Below are positions 13,329 to 24,027 of a stretch of 64,000 nucleotides of DNA, in pieces; within the stretch, counting starts at the first letter, position 1; every line of letters starts with the position of its first letter. The position numbers and the translations under genes were made by a program. Source of the DNA: Carettochelys insculpta (Eukaryota > Chordata > Testudines > Carettochelyidae); the NCBI RefSeq assembly GCF_033958435.1, contig NC_134147.1, forward strand, positions 45,688,001 through 45,752,000. The letters are read 5' to 3'. The notes under the pieces were generated by a model. It was not told the origin of the DNA. It ran no database searches and saw nothing but the letters and a program-made list of their open reading frames with translations.

Positions 13329-13655
13329 CAGTAAATGCTTGCATATCCAGCAGCCCTAGGACCGGGAAGTTGCCGGATATTCAAATGTTCTGGATAATAA
13401 AGACGTATACCTAGCAATGCATAACACTAAAGAAAATGAAGATTGGATATTAAGAAACAAACAAAAATGTATGCGGAGTACTTTATTTACCATCAACAGT
13501 GGTATTGTACACTGTGAACTTATACTGTAGTTGCTTTATTTATTTGTATTTACTTTCACTATACTGTACTTACAGAAAACATAACTAACATTTTCTTATG
13601 GGTAAAATGCCGGTTATTTGAGAGTTCCAGATGATAGAATGCCAGATACGTAAAA
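13329..13655. mobile_element. Tigger/pogo-like DNA transposon remnant
   Basis: The left end starts CAGTAAATGCTTGCATATCC with a nearby TTGCCGGATATTC. The right part has the reverse-complement style ATGCCGGTTATTTGAGAGTT and GAATGCCAGATACGTAAAAC. Ends of the form CAGTAAA...ATCCGGCA are typical of the Tc1/mariner-Tigger group. No transposase frame is present. The right end is eroded. Confidence 0.5.
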
Positions 13656-14033
13656 CAAATATTCACAGAAGAGCTTCTTTGATGAAATGTATTGCATTTT
13701 ATGAAATTCTTAAACTGAAAAAAAGACTATTTTTGGAAATGCAAAATGTGCATTAATTTTAGAGCATATATTTCAGTTTCTGCTCCTTCCTTTAATGCGA
13801 TAAAATATGATAAAATGATTCAGTGGACATGAATGAGTGCTGTATTTTTTTATATTCTGTTTTCACGTGTGCATATCACTGTTCTTTATGTAGCGAACCA
13901 TATTTTACATCTGATAAATTGAATATGTCTATTTCTACAAACATGAATAGCATATTGAGCCAAGCAGAACTTATCTGCAGCTTCATGAAAATTCCCATTC
14001 TAGTATTTATATGCATGTCTGTGCGTTTGTGTA

Positions 14034-14070
14034 CACACACACGCATGCGCACACACACACACACACACAT
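14034..14070. repeat. (CA)n microsatellite
   Basis: About 18 alternating CA units with GCATGCGC interruptions, about 300 bp upstream of the next exon. It produces the HTHTHTH and CVCVCV reading frames on the two strands. Confidence 0.9.
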
Positions 14071-14366
14071 ATTTATGTGTGTATTTTTAGAGAACTATAT
14101 TTTTGCAGGCTTTTCTGCAGTAACCAAAAATACAGTGATTTCACTGTTTAAAAAGCTGCATCCCATAATTTTAAAATCCATATTTACTTTGTTCTGAGAC
14201 ATGCTTTCTAAAATGTAGTGCTTCCTTGCATGGCCTCATGTACTCTATGTGGTTCTTATAGTCAATGACATCCATTTCCAAAAACTGCAACATCTTGTTT
14301 GCCGTGCAGATGACTTACCAGGGTCATAAAGTGAAGCTTGAGTCATTCATGGCATTTTTCCTTCAG

Positions 14367-14468
14367 GCCTGATGGAATAGGAACTGTAACCATAGAAGAG
14401 AAAGAACGTTTTGAAGAAATCAAGGAGCGGCTCCGCTTGCTTCTGGAGAATCAGATCACTCATTTTAG
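14367..14468 (+). CDS. CADPS: CADPS exon, [21 protein letters not shown]...
   Basis: 102-nt exon, phase 2 in, phase 2 out. Acceptor cttcag|GCC, donor TTTTAG|gtaaag. The first G completes Arg of HVHGNR. It encodes [20 protein letters not shown] then [14 protein letters not shown]. The acidic/basic amphipathic helix character fits the start of the MHD-type helical region. Relative to the mammalian form as I recall it, TVTV is TVTI and RLRV is RLRL, both conservative. Being a multiple of three with equal phases it could be skipped without a frameshift, but the strong conservation suggests it is constitutive. Confidence 0.95.
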
Positions 14469-15520
14469 GTAAAGATAGGGGCTCCTGGTTTACAGTGAGA
14501 GAGGATGCAGTTCCTCAAGCCTCCATCCCATAAAAGATGTGTCTTTTAGATTTCAAAGGCTGCAGCTTATTATAATTCTGTCTCAGAAATATGCACTGGG
14601 TAAAAGAGCTTTGTAGATGAAGGTGCCAAAAGTTGCAGCTGGAGTATGTTCATAGGTGATAAACAGAATACTTTTAAAAGTATTTCACCTTCACTTGCCC
14701 ATTAAGCACAGCAACAAGGAAGAGATTCATATCTGACAATTCAGTAATTGTAAGCAAATAATGAAAGACCATGTGATCTTATTTCTGCCTCTTCTGCTTA
14801 AGGCATCTTGCTATCTACGCTAATCTCTTCCTAGCACAAAGAAAGTTAGGGTTCATTTTGGGAATAATGGGTTTCAATAACCTCAAAGCAGGGAGGTGAG
14901 TTTCTGCCTCTCAAGCTAGTCTTTTCATACAGTGGTCAACCCCAGTTCTCAAATTGAGACATGATGTAATTCTCATTGCAAACTCAATACCAGGACCACT
15001 GTGAGCTGCAACTGTCAAAAATAAAATAGTTGAACCAATTAGTTATGGCCTGTGATTACGATAGGATCATTAATTTCCCACCTTGAAATAACTGGTCCTA
15101 TCCTTGTCACTTCCCCTTTTTCCTTTTATTTCAAGGAGATGATATTTTAACCCTTCCTGTTAGATGAGTCAACTTTCCAGCCCAGCTGACAGCCAGATTT
15201 CACAAAGTAGCAGATTTACTGGCCCTTACGAGTCATCCTGCATTTAGTTTCCCCTGTGATGGAAACGTAGGGATATCTCCTCCAGGGTCTGGAGTGCAGC
15301 ATGAAGAATATTTTTAAGGTTTCCTGTTGAGGCTCCTAATCCAAATTAGGTCTTGATCCAGACTCTTGTGCCGCCTGCAAGAACAGGGGCTTAGCTCAGG
15401 GAAGTAAGAGCAATGCCCTCGCCTCACCACCCACTCTTTCTTATTGTGTCACTCTTGAACTTAATGATATATTTACCCATATGCATTTGAGTTAATCTTT
15501 AAAAATGGATGTTTTTCTAG
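14469..15520 (+). other. CADPS: Intron
   Basis: 1.05 kb with no recognised repeat or coding segment. The 3' end is pyrimidine-poor (aaaatggatgtttttctag), but the AG is directly followed by the expected codons. Confidence 0.85.
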
Positions 15521-15584
15521 GTATTGTTTTCCATTTGGCCGACCTGAAGGTGCTCTGAAAGCTACTCTCTCCCTGTTGGAAAGG
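15521..15584 (+). CDS. CADPS: CADPS exon, [21 protein letters not shown]
   Basis: 64-nt exon, phase 2 in, phase 0 out. Acceptor ttttctag|GTATTG, donor GAAAGG|gtaagc. After the shared Arg codon it encodes [20 protein letters not shown] plus Arg. It is essentially invariant in vertebrate CAPS proteins. Its length is not a multiple of three, so skipping it would break the frame; it should be constitutive. Confidence 0.95.
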
Positions 15585-16240
15585 GTAAGCATGACACTGA
15601 CAAAAGCAGGTTCAAACTTCTTGGTTCATATCCACTCATACAGTAGAGTTTGCACAGTGATTAAATTTATATCTAGATATAAGCTAATGTTATCTAATTT
15701 AGTTTTGGTCATCTGTTAGTTCACGGGCATGAGTAGATTTTGGTGTTATGCAAATACCATGAATTATGGGCCTAAGTCTCTACTCATTTCCATGAGTTTT
15801 GTTCCCAAGATAGTAAAGGAAGGAACTAGGAGTCAGTGGACTCGTGCTGATATAAAACTGGTGTAATAGGACTGTGACTCAGACCTTTTAAATTTAATGT
15901 TACTTGTCTGAATGAACTTGTTCTGAAAAATGTCATGTCAATGAATAAAGTAGTTACTTGCAGAAATAGTACACAAGTTAACTCTACAGTGACACCTTTG
16001 GCAGAGTCATCGGTGGGGTCTGAACCTGTGATTTCTGGATCTAAAAGCATGAGTTTCAATTGCTTGATCAAAAGGATCAAATCGTCTAGGACTTTTACCC
16101 TTTACTACGTAGGCTGGCCGCTAGGGATGGACAAAGAGCCACACTGGGCTAGGGTTGTGTACACATGCATTTGTCAAACAAACACAAATCAAAGGTGTAT
16201 GTGCCTGATGACAAAATAAATCAATTTTTCTTATGCCCAG
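15585..16240 (+). other. CADPS: Intron with a possible tRNA-derived SINE remnant
   Basis: 656 bp. Around 15985-16090 a B-box-like stretch occurs in reverse orientation (GGGGTCTGAACCTGTGATTT). Nothing else was identified. Confidence 0.7.
15985..16090 (-). repeat. Possible tRNA-derived SINE remnant, minus strand
   Basis: The reverse complement contains CACAGGTTCAGACCCC, close to a tRNA B box (GGTTCRANNCC). The surrounding text (CAGAGTCATCGGTGGGGTCT ... TCTAAAAGCATGAG) looks like the body of a dispersed repeat. No clear A box or ends, hence the low confidence. Confidence 0.35.
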
Positions 16241-16364
16241 GTTCTGATGAAAGACATAGTTACTCCTGTCCCTCAAGAGGATGTAAAAACAGTCATCCGT
16301 AAATGCTTGGAGCAAGCTGCTTTAGTCAACTATACTAGACTATCAGAGTACGCCAAAATTGAAG
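16241..16364 (+). CDS. CADPS: CADPS exon, [21 protein letters not shown]...
   Basis: 124-nt exon, phase 0 in, phase 1 out. Acceptor ttatgcccag|GTT, donor ATTGAAG|gtaagg. It encodes [20 protein letters not shown] then [21 protein letters not shown]. The IVTPVPQE wording separates it from CADPS2 (IATPIPAEE type). The last G is the first base of a split codon shared by the downstream optional exons: with 18720-18788 it becomes GGG (Gly), and when that exon is skipped onto 19651-19668 it becomes GAG (Glu). Confidence 0.95.
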
Positions 16365-18719
16365 GTAAGGCAATTTCTTTATGATGACAGAATTTAACTA
16401 TGTTTCTATATGGAAACTATGGCTACCAGTTATTTGAAGCAATGATTTCACTATTTTTTGCTTGACAGTAGAACTGAAGTCAAAGGTAATATGGAATTGG
16501 TTAGGAAATTTTTGTGGTATTTGTTTTGATTGTGGTTTTTTTAAGACTTAAGAGCTGAGGTTAGGCAAAATATTTCTTTTTCTAGGAAAAAGAGGTTAAA
16601 TGGTTAATAGAATCATAGCTTCTTCTGAGCACTAGTGTGTTTGGCCAGTGGTACAGCATTCGTACGCATGTCTTTGTTTTAAAAAATTGAGAAATACATG
16701 GGATGTCATGTTTGTAGCTGAAAAGGACAATGCTGCTAATTGCTTGTGACAGTGGCGTTCAGGGAACAATCAAAATATAAGAAGCTAAGAAATGTTTTAT
16801 CTTTGCTTAATTGTTTGTAGCCAACTTAAAATGTCTTTTTCTGGGTTTTGTTTCACTGCCTTTGCTTTGTGTGTAGTGGAAGTCATCAGCTGATCCCATT
16901 CTTGCATCAGATTTCATTCTTGTCACTCTAAATCCAACACAGCTGATATTATTGACCTTTTAAATTATGAGGGAATAATAACTGGTGACCAGAGACACAT
17001 GTAGCCATCAAAAAGACATTTTAAAATTTGCTGCAGGATATGTGTTTTGTTGGTGCTCTGTGATCAGCTAGTTCTTTATATGTTAATCAGATTTCGTTGT
17101 TACCTTGTTGGCTGCTATATAGCAATTTGAAACTCCTACATGACTCTGTAAGTGCTTGTAACTGAAAGCTGTATGTTCAGACAGAATTGTTCTACTCTGG
17201 ATTTTGGTTTTTTGTCATGTGTGAAGTATATAGCTTCACTAAGGCTGGATTCACATTGTATACTTTGAAGGTGTTACTGAAAGATTTAAAAAAAAATCAC
17301 AACTCTCTGATGTGTTCTTTGCCCTTGTTTACATGAGGGCCTTGGTTATTATATGTCAGATTTTCCAGGTTCTGTACGTATGTCCTGTCTTCTTCTGTTT
17401 TTTCTGTCTGATAATGCAAATTGTGTACCAGTGGTAATGAATTCATTGTTATGCATCCAGTGAGAAACACTTAAGAATTGGGCACTAAAAGGATGTTTAT
17501 CAACTCTTGACTTGGTAATGAGTGACAAAAATAGAGAAGGATTGAAGGTTTAATAAGCACTGTATTATCAGGCAATTTATCGAAGTACTCAACTTCACAG
17601 GATATGTTAATTGGTGTATTCTGTAAAATGCAATGTTGAAATAGACTTAACGAGGATGGAGAAGGACTCAGGCTCAAAAAAGCAACTTTTGGTTTGATGG
17701 ATGCTTCTACCAAATGCTGGCTTCCCTAGGTCTCTGTATAAATATCACTAACCTGTTGGTAAGATTTGCTCTCTTCTTTCAGATAAATCTATGCAAAAAC
17801 AAACTTTATGATCTGTAAGTAAAAATGCATTCACTTCCAAAGTAGAACAGTTAGTGTGTACTTTCCTTTTGTGCCTCAATTCTTCTTGGTTGTGTTAATT
17901 ATCTGCCCTCTATTTCGCACTGTGACTTTTAGGTCTGGGAATACTTTGAAGCAACAAACTTTTTTTTCCAGCTACCTTTTCAGAGAAATACTTCATTCCA
18001 CACTACCTGCTCTTCTCTGCTTCTCTCCTTCCTTACTTGTGATTGGCCACAGCCACTTTTCTGTATTGCCTCTATAAAAGTGGTTGTGACACCAATTTCA
18101 AAGCATGCTGGGATTGTTAATTCAAACAACCCAACATCCGCCAGCTGCATGCATCAGGTTTTCGCTCATGAGCATAGTCCACTACAAGCTAAAAAGAGTA
18201 TGTAAACAATAAATTACCTACGTGTGATGCATTTCTCTATGCAAATGTAATTCTGACATTTAAAAGCTTCTATTTGAATATCCAAGCATTTAAGAAATAC
18301 TTATAACGAATGAGGAACTATCAGTCGCAGCTCTGCTTGAGGCTATGTTTATGAAGAAATACCTTTAAAAGCCTTAGATACTGAAGGCTTAAATCCTTAG
18401 TATCTTCGAGCCTTAAATCAGTAGAATTCTACTTCCCTCTATTCATAATGTTTCGATCATTGTATTCCTGCAAACAGTTCAAAATAAACCTTTAGAATCA
18501 TGGTCACAACTACTTTTGTGACTCATGGGCATGCTGAATGGTTAATCCAGTAGATCTCCAATTTTAAATCTCCTTTATTTTCTTTTATCCTGTGTGTATC
18601 CCAAAATACTCTACAGCTATTTTCCTTTTAAGCTAATGTAAAGTTTTCCGCTGACCTGTGACCTATAACCTCTTTACCTCTGACCTAAGCCTCTTGCATG
18701 CCCAAATCCTCTTTTATAG
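16365..18719 (+). other. CADPS: Intron
   Basis: 2.36 kb with no recognised repeat family. A TGCATG hexamer, the Rbfox recognition sequence in RNA, lies at 18695-18700, about 20 nt before the acceptor of the 69-nt optional exon. The sequence just upstream of it, 18655-18690, repeats a GACCTGTGACCTataACCTC type motif. Confidence 0.8.
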
Positions 18720-18788
18720 GGAAAAAGAGAGAAATGTATGAGCATCCTGTCTTCTGCTTGGCCTCTCAAGTGATGGATTTAACCATTC
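18720..18788 (+). CDS. CADPS: CADPS alternative exon, 69 nt, GKKREMYEHPVFCLASQVMDLTI
   Basis: 69 nt (23 codons), phase 1-1. Acceptor cttttatag|GG, donor ACCATTC|gtgagt. It encodes KKREMYEHPVFCLASQVMDL then TI after a split Gly. From family knowledge, human CADPS isoforms differ by inclusion of this segment; the short forms read YAKIEENQKDA. The phases here reproduce exactly that: skipping joins G to AG and gives Glu. A TGCATG at 18695-18700, close upstream, is compatible with neural splicing control by Rbfox proteins, which is inference. Confidence 0.92.
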
Positions 18789-19650
18789 GTGAGTACCTAC
18801 CACCCTCCTCTCCATGCTGTCTTCACTCTTTCTGTTTTCATGACTTCAAGAAAATCCAGTTCCAAACCAACTCACTTTCCTTGCTTCAAGTCTTTTAGCA
18901 TTGGCTTGTCTGTTGCTTCTGTCTGTGAAACCCAGTGTGAGAAGTCCAGTCACTTTTTATCAGCCTGAAACAGGTTAGACAATAAAGCCATTTGTTTGTG
19001 GTAAACTCAGATTTGTCTGTAAGTTTTTTCAGTTATTCTTTATGTCTGTGACCTGAATGCATTTTTACTTTGCTTCTGTGTAACCCCAATTTGTAAAATG
19101 CTTGTCACTGGTACACAATCAAAAGGTAGCAGCTACGAGGGGAAACAATGAGCTAGAGGTCAGATAAAGGACATTTGGAAAAAGTCATCCCTTTTCCTAT
19201 GTATAAGATCTTTAAACAGTCCTGTGTATAAGATCATATGAAGCTGTCCTTTCTCTGTACATCAGATCTTACATGTCTTCTGTCTGTTAGCTCTCAAGCA
19301 GAAGTGCTTTACTTATTCTCTTTCTAGATTTTATTTATTCTTTTACGCCAAGCTCTGGACAGAACATATGAACTTGTTGCTTGGTGAACTCTTGTATGTT
19401 CTCAGAGCTTAGTTCACTAGGTTTACTAATTCTCTCTTTGTGCAGCATTTTCTTTCACCTCTGTGAAAGGAGTCTCTTTTGGCGATACCATGCTTCGGGG
19501 TGGTGGGTGTCACTGGGCAACTTTTTTTCTTTTCAAATGTCATATATCACACATAACTGGGGGGCATTTTGGTCCGCTTACTCATTAATCCTGCATATCT
19601 GTTCTTGTTTCTCTCTTTTCTCTCCTTGTCGCTCTCTCTCTTTCATATAG
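18789..19650 (+). other. CADPS: Intron with a long CU-rich tract before the microexon
   Basis: 862 bp without a recognised repeat. The last 50 or so bases (19600-19645) are almost entirely C and U in RNA (repeated CTCT, TTTC), an extended polypyrimidine tract typical of PTB-regulated and microexon acceptors. Confidence 0.8.
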
Positions 19651-19668
19651 AGAATCAGAAGGATGCAG
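19651..19668 (+). CDS. CADPS: CADPS microexon, 18 nt, QNQKDA
   Basis: Acceptor ttcatatag|AG, donor GATGCAG|gtgaac; phase 1-1. With the C of the preceding exon it reads CAG AAT CAG AAG GAT GCA G, giving QNQKDA, and then E N V G R L from 34485. This matches the CADPS-specific QNQKDAENVGRL text. At 18 nt it is far below normal exon size and depends on the long CU-rich tract before it. Symmetric phase means skipping keeps the frame. Confidence 0.9.
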
Positions 19669-20321
19669 GTGAACAATTGTATATGCATTATAAATTGCTA
19701 GGACTGTCAAGTTATATTTATTTTTGTTTTCTTTTCATAGCTCCTTAAGATATGTACTCCTATAGACTGAACATGGAGTTGCCATAATACTTAAGGAGTT
19801 AATTTGTGCTGTCTCAACATACATAAAATCTGTTACTTCTCCTTAAGACAGAGTAGAGCAGAAGAATTCTATAGAGGAGGTACAACCCTATATGGAGGAT
19901 TATTTATAATGAAGAGAAATGTCTTGTTTTCCAAAGAAACTAAAACCAAATTTTGGCACAAAAACATTTGAATGATTTGGCCTTTAATGTAAATCACCTA
20001 ATAAGCCCATTTATAACTAAACTAATCTTCATTTTTGTTTTTCATATCTTCTGTTTTATGCCCTATGGGGGGAAAATGGTTCCTTTGTTAATGTGTAACT
20101 AACACTGCAGTCAGACAGAGGTTGTGTTTTGTCTTTTTTGTTGGTAATATGTTGGTAACATAATGAAACAGGAGAGCAGTTCAGATAACTACAACTGAAA
20201 TGGACTTTTCAGAAGTGATTTTGGAGTTGTGAGCTGCCCCTGTTTTCTTTACTGTTACATACAAGGGTCCTTAATTTTATTTAATTTTTTTTTGTATTGT
20301 GGCATTAGTAACAGGCCCTAG

Positions 20322-20340
20322 TAACAACAACAACAACAAT
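20322..20340. repeat. (CAA)n simple repeat
   Basis: AACAACAACAACAACAA tract in the intron. Confidence 0.8.
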
Positions 20341-21383
20341 TAATTGTTCAGAAAATGAAGTGTGGGTTTGCTTTTTAAGGAAGTGTGCAAGAACCCCCCC
20401 TCCCCAGCCAGAAAGTAGTACATAATGTTTTCAGATGCACCCATCACTGATAATTACATGGGATTTAACTGAGCATGGACCCCAGTGTACCAGTAAAATA
20501 AGGACAAGAGCCACTATCTTCTTTGGACCAGACACAGACTTAGGACATGTTTAATATCAGTGAAATTAGGTGGGGCATTTCAGAGGCCACACGCAGCCAC
20601 ACCCTATTTGCTTTAGGAAGCCTCATGTATTTTGACTAAACAGGGGCCAAATGTAAATGATCCATGTTGTTTCTTCGTCCGGAGTAAGAGTAAACTTGAG
20701 ATACTTTGAAAATAGCTGTATAACCACTCCCCATGTCCTGGGTCCTTCTCAATGTGCACCTAACCCCTACTCTGCTTTTTAGAAATAATTTGTGGTGTTA
20801 TAAAGAACATTAAAGAGAATAATGTGCTAAAGCAATTCAGGATTAGTAATCTGTGTTAATTAATAATAAGACCCAAACAACGAACACTCAGATTAAGGAA
20901 TGCAGAAACCTGTAAGGGTTTGCCTTCGGCCACTTATGGGAATTCAGAACTCATTGTTCCTGGAGAAAAGAGTAGCTGCTATAAACCAGCATTCTGGACA
21001 TATGGGAAATGTGACAATCAGGGCAGCCATCAAGAAAGCTTGAGGATTTAAGGGGCTTGATCTTCATTTACATCAAGGCCATGTGCCTCTTTTAAAGTGG
21101 TGTACAAGTGGCTTTTTTTCAAAGGGAAGTCTGGCCCCTGGTTTTTAGGTTGTTGTACTTGACAATTAATAGTCTGCATGAAACGTACTTCTCCAGTTTT
21201 TTTGGACACAAGGACTCGTCGTACGGTTCTGTTTCGGTGTCTTCTTTGGTAGTTGGCTCTGCTGAGGAGCACTGTGAAGGTGAGATAAGGAAGGGGGCAG
21301 GTGGCAGCAGTGACTGGTAACAAGTGTGTTTGACGCAGACAGCGCAGGAGAATGAAGCATGGGTGTGTATGAGGCAGTTAAAG

Positions 21384-21465
21384 GTAATAGAATCGGAGGG
21401 GTGGAAGAGACCTCAGGAGGTCATCAAGTCCAACCCCCTGCTCAAAGCAGGACCAGTCCGCAACT
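21384..21465 (-). mobile_element. CR1 LINE 3' end fragment, minus strand
   Basis: Reads AATAGAATCGGAGGGGTGGA AGAGACCTCAGGAGGTCATC AAGTCCAACCCCCTGCTCAA, the reverse complement of the CR1 3' end ('...GATGACCTCCTGAGGTCCCTTCC...' type). Confidence 0.85.
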
Positions 21466-21984
21466 GCAGCTCGGTGAATGTGACGGCGCAGCCTGGTCTA
21501 GTGTACTATAAATGCTTTGCCATAGAAGGGGACTAGGCTACAAGTCACCCCATCCCCTCTATCCTCTTCTTGTCCAAGGAAGCAGGGTTCCAGTGAATGG
21601 GCTCTTCACTGTGTCCATGGTATGCAAACACAGGCTTCCGCTGCCCAAACCAGTACTTGACACGCATTTTTAAGGGCCTCTGCAAACCAGACTCCTGTGC
21701 TAGCTCACCTCCATGGCTGCAGCAATGGTGAATCAGCTGGAAGCATGAAAGCATTCCTGCTCCTATCGGTGATTAGCTAAAACTCAAAGCATACAAGTGG
21801 GGAGAGGATTAGCACCATCCCAATGGTGCCAAGAGCTGGGAAAGCCCTTTTTATACTCCATTCCCCACCAGGTGGTGCAGAGGGGGAGCCAGTGGGGACC
21901 TCAACAGAGTGTTCAAACTGCCCAGTCAGGGCATCATGGTCACGCCCATCAACGCAGGGATGAGGGTAAAGGAGACCTTAGCAC

Positions 21985-22175
21985 TGGAGCCCAGTATTTC
22001 AGGGTGGCGGCAGCAGTAGCTGGAACTCTGAGCCCCTTTGAAACACTGCAGCACCACTACTGCACAATCTGAGTGGGGCTGAGGGTTGACTGCCCTAGGC
22101 CCAGCCGTTCTGCCCTTGTCCCTGCCCCTACCAGGGGCACAGAGCCAGACCAACCTCCCACCTTGCCCCAGGATC
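21985..22175. repeat. GC-rich interspersed repeat, copy 2
   Basis: Similar to 11094-11300 (CCCTTTGAAACACTGCAG, GTTGACTGCCCTAGGCCCAG, CCAGGGGCACAGAGCCAGACC). Class unknown. Confidence 0.5.
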
Positions 22176-22438
22176 TACAGTGGTGGTTGTCAGCCTCACT
22201 GACCATGGTGGAGGAGAAGAGGTTGCCCGGGGTAGCCAAGAATTAAAATGAGCTTTTCCTTCTTCCAATCCAACCAGATCCTGGGGTCAGGGGTGGGTAT
22301 GTCATTCCTTCCATCCCCACCTCATCCAAAGACTCATCAACCTTGAAGTTGCAGGTTGATTCCCGGAGGCCTCCTATCTCCAAGCCACAGACTACCACCA
22401 ATTTATAATCCAAGTCCTAGTAGTTTTTACGTAAAGTA

Positions 22439-22450
22439 TTCCCAATCTCC
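22439..22450. repeat. Target-site duplication, left copy (Penelope-like insertion)
   Basis: TTCCCAATCTCC occurs here and again at 23262-23273, directly flanking the Penelope-like element. Confidence 0.8.
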
Positions 22451-23261
22451 AGAACAAAAAAAGCAGTCCAGTAGCACTTTAAAGACTAACAAAATAGTTT
22501 ATTAGGTGATGAGCTTTCGTGGGACAGGCCCACTTCTTCAGACCATAGCCATACAGAACAGACTCAATATTTAAGGTACAGAGAACAAAAATAGTAATCA
22601 AGGTGGACAAATCAGAAAAATATTATCAAGGTGAGCAAATCAGAGAGCAGAGGGGCAGGGTCGGCGGGAGTCAAGAATTAGATAAAGCCAAGTCTGCAAA
22701 AGAGTCCCTATAATGAGCTAGAAAATTCCCATTCCGGTTCAAACCATCTGTTAATGTATCGAATTTGAATATAAAAGAGAGTTCAGCAGCCTCTCTTTCC
22801 AAACTGTTATGAAAATTCCTTTTCAGTAAAACACAGGCTTTCAGGTCATTAACAGATTGGCCCACTCCATTAAAGTGCTGACTGACAGGTTTGTGAATCA
22901 GGAGTGTTTTTATGTCTGTTTTATGCCCATTAATTCTTTGTCTAAGAGAGTTTGAAGTTTGTCCAATATGCAAAGCATCTGGGCATTGTTGGCACATGAT
23001 GGCATATATGATGTTAGTTGAGGAACATGAGAACGTGCCCGTGATTCTTTGACTAACCTGGCAAGGTCCTTGATTACTATTTTTGGTTCCCTGTGCCTTG
23101 AATATTGAGTCTGTTCTGGTATGGCTATGATCTGAAGACGTGGGTCTGTCCCACGAAAGCTCATCACCTAATAAATTACTGGGTTAGTCTTTAAAGTGCT
23201 ACTGGACTGCTTTTTTGTTTTGATAGTATATAGACCAGCACGGCTCCCTCTCTGTTACTAC
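22451..23261 (-). mobile_element. Penelope-like retroelement, 5'-truncated, with inverted terminal segments
   Basis: An 811-bp insertion flanked by a 12-bp direct repeat. On the minus strand a frame (stop-side 22671) encodes IIYAIMCQQCPDALHIGQTS then NSLRQRINGHKTDIK: the GIY-YIG endonuclease signature of Penelope-like elements, with the (I)YAI...HIGQT pair where YIG is usual, so the second motif carries His in place of Tyr. The upstream reading (EPKIVIKDLARLVKES) is in another frame, so a frameshift lies near 23045. Ends: 22461 onward (AGCAGTCCAGTAGCACTTTA AAGACTAAC) and 23146-23215 are inverted copies of each other. There is no reverse transcriptase. Dead copy. Confidence 0.88.
22671..23167 (-). 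pseudogene. GIY-YIG endonuclease fragment of the Penelope-like element
   Basis: The minus-strand open frame 22671-22997 (108 codons from its first Met) carries the GIY-YIG core and the tail SLEREAAELSFIFKFDTLTD then GLNRN. The preceding part of the same protein is in a different frame (22910-23167), showing a frameshift. Family knowledge: the domain nicks target DNA to prime reverse transcription. Here it is a fragment, with a Tyr-to-His change in the YIG motif and no polymerase. Confidence 0.8.
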
Positions 23262-23273
23262 TTCCCAATCTCC
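23262..23273. repeat. Target-site duplication, right copy (Penelope-like insertion)
   Basis: TTCCCAATCTCC, identical to 22439-22450. Confidence 0.8.
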
Positions 23274-23316
23274 CGGTAGAAGAAAACCCATCCTCTGCAC
23301 CAGTGCTGGCCTCTTA

Positions 23317-24027
23317 GGCTACGTCTACACGTGCACGCTACATCGAAATAGCTTATTTCAATGTAGCGACATCAAAATAGTCTATTTCGATGACTAGCGT
23401 CTACACGTCCTCCAGGGCTGGCAACGTCGACGTTGAACGTCGACGTTGGGCAGCACCACATCAAAATAGGCGCTGCGAGGGAATGTCTACACGCCAAAGT
23501 AGCACACATCGAAATAAGGGTGCCAGGAACAGCTGCAGACAGGGTCACAGGGCGGACTCAACAGCAAGCCGCTCCCTTAAAGGGCCCCTCCCAGACACAC
23601 TTGCACTAAACAGCACAAGATACACAGAGCCGACAACTAGTTGCAGACCCTATGCATGCAGCATGGATCCCCAGCTGCAGTAGCAGCAGCCAGAAGCCCT
23701 GGGCTAAGGGCTGCTGCCCACGGTGACCATAGAGCCCAGCAGGGGCTGGAGAGAGAGCGTCTCTCAACCCCTCAGCTGATGGCCACCATGGAGGACCCCG
23801 CTATTTCGATGTTGCGGGACGCGGATCGTCTGCACATTCCCTACTTTGATGTTGAACGTCGAAGTAGGGCGCTATTCCCATCCCCTCATGGGGTTAGCGA
23901 CTTCGACGTCTCGCCGCCTAACGTTGAAGTTAACTTCGAAATAGCGCCCAACACGTGTAGCCGCGACGGGCGCTATTTCAAAGTTGGCGCCGCTACTTCG
24001 AAGTAGCGTGCACGTGTAGATGCAGCC
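23317..24027. mobile_element. 711-bp MITE, copy A (PIF/Harbinger-like)
   Basis: Begins GGCTACGTCTACACGTGCAC and ends with the inverse (GTGCACGTGTAGATGCAGCC). Flanked by TTA at 23314-23316 and 24028-24030. Inside are many TCGAAATA/TATTTCGA and AACGTCGA/TCGACGTT palindromic words, and a middle section (ACTCAACAGCAAGCCGCTCC onward) that is not palindromic. Copies B and C have exactly the same length. Three-base target duplications rich in TTA/TAA point to the PIF/Harbinger superfamily; this is inference, since no transposase is present. The open frames of 97 and 121 codons are probably by-products of GC-rich repeat sequence. Confidence 0.85.

Larger units (their letters stand above)
3066..14366 (+). 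other. CADPS: Large CADPS intron (11.3 kb) with a candidate cassette exon and old repeats
   Basis: Apart from the candidate exon at 4115-4279, no coding segment was recognised. It holds a CR1 3' end (5228-5405), a SINE/LINE tail-like stretch (5735-5805), a MIR-like fragment on the minus strand (7075-7205), an 11094-11300 copy of a GC-rich repeat family, a Tigger-like remnant (13329-13655), and simple repeats (TTTG)n near 3197-3222, (TTTA)n near 9588-9630 and (CA)n at 14034-14070. The rest is AT-rich unique-looking sequence in which nothing could be identified. Confidence 0.75.

Noticed and set aside
23641..24006. 121-codon open frame conserved at the same length in all three 711-bp MITEs (also 40410-40775 and 59165-59530), with an overlapping 97-105-codon frame
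   Set aside because: Both overlapping frames, and minus-strand frames, stay open together, which points to low divergence and GC-rich composition rather than protein selection. No domain was recognised.
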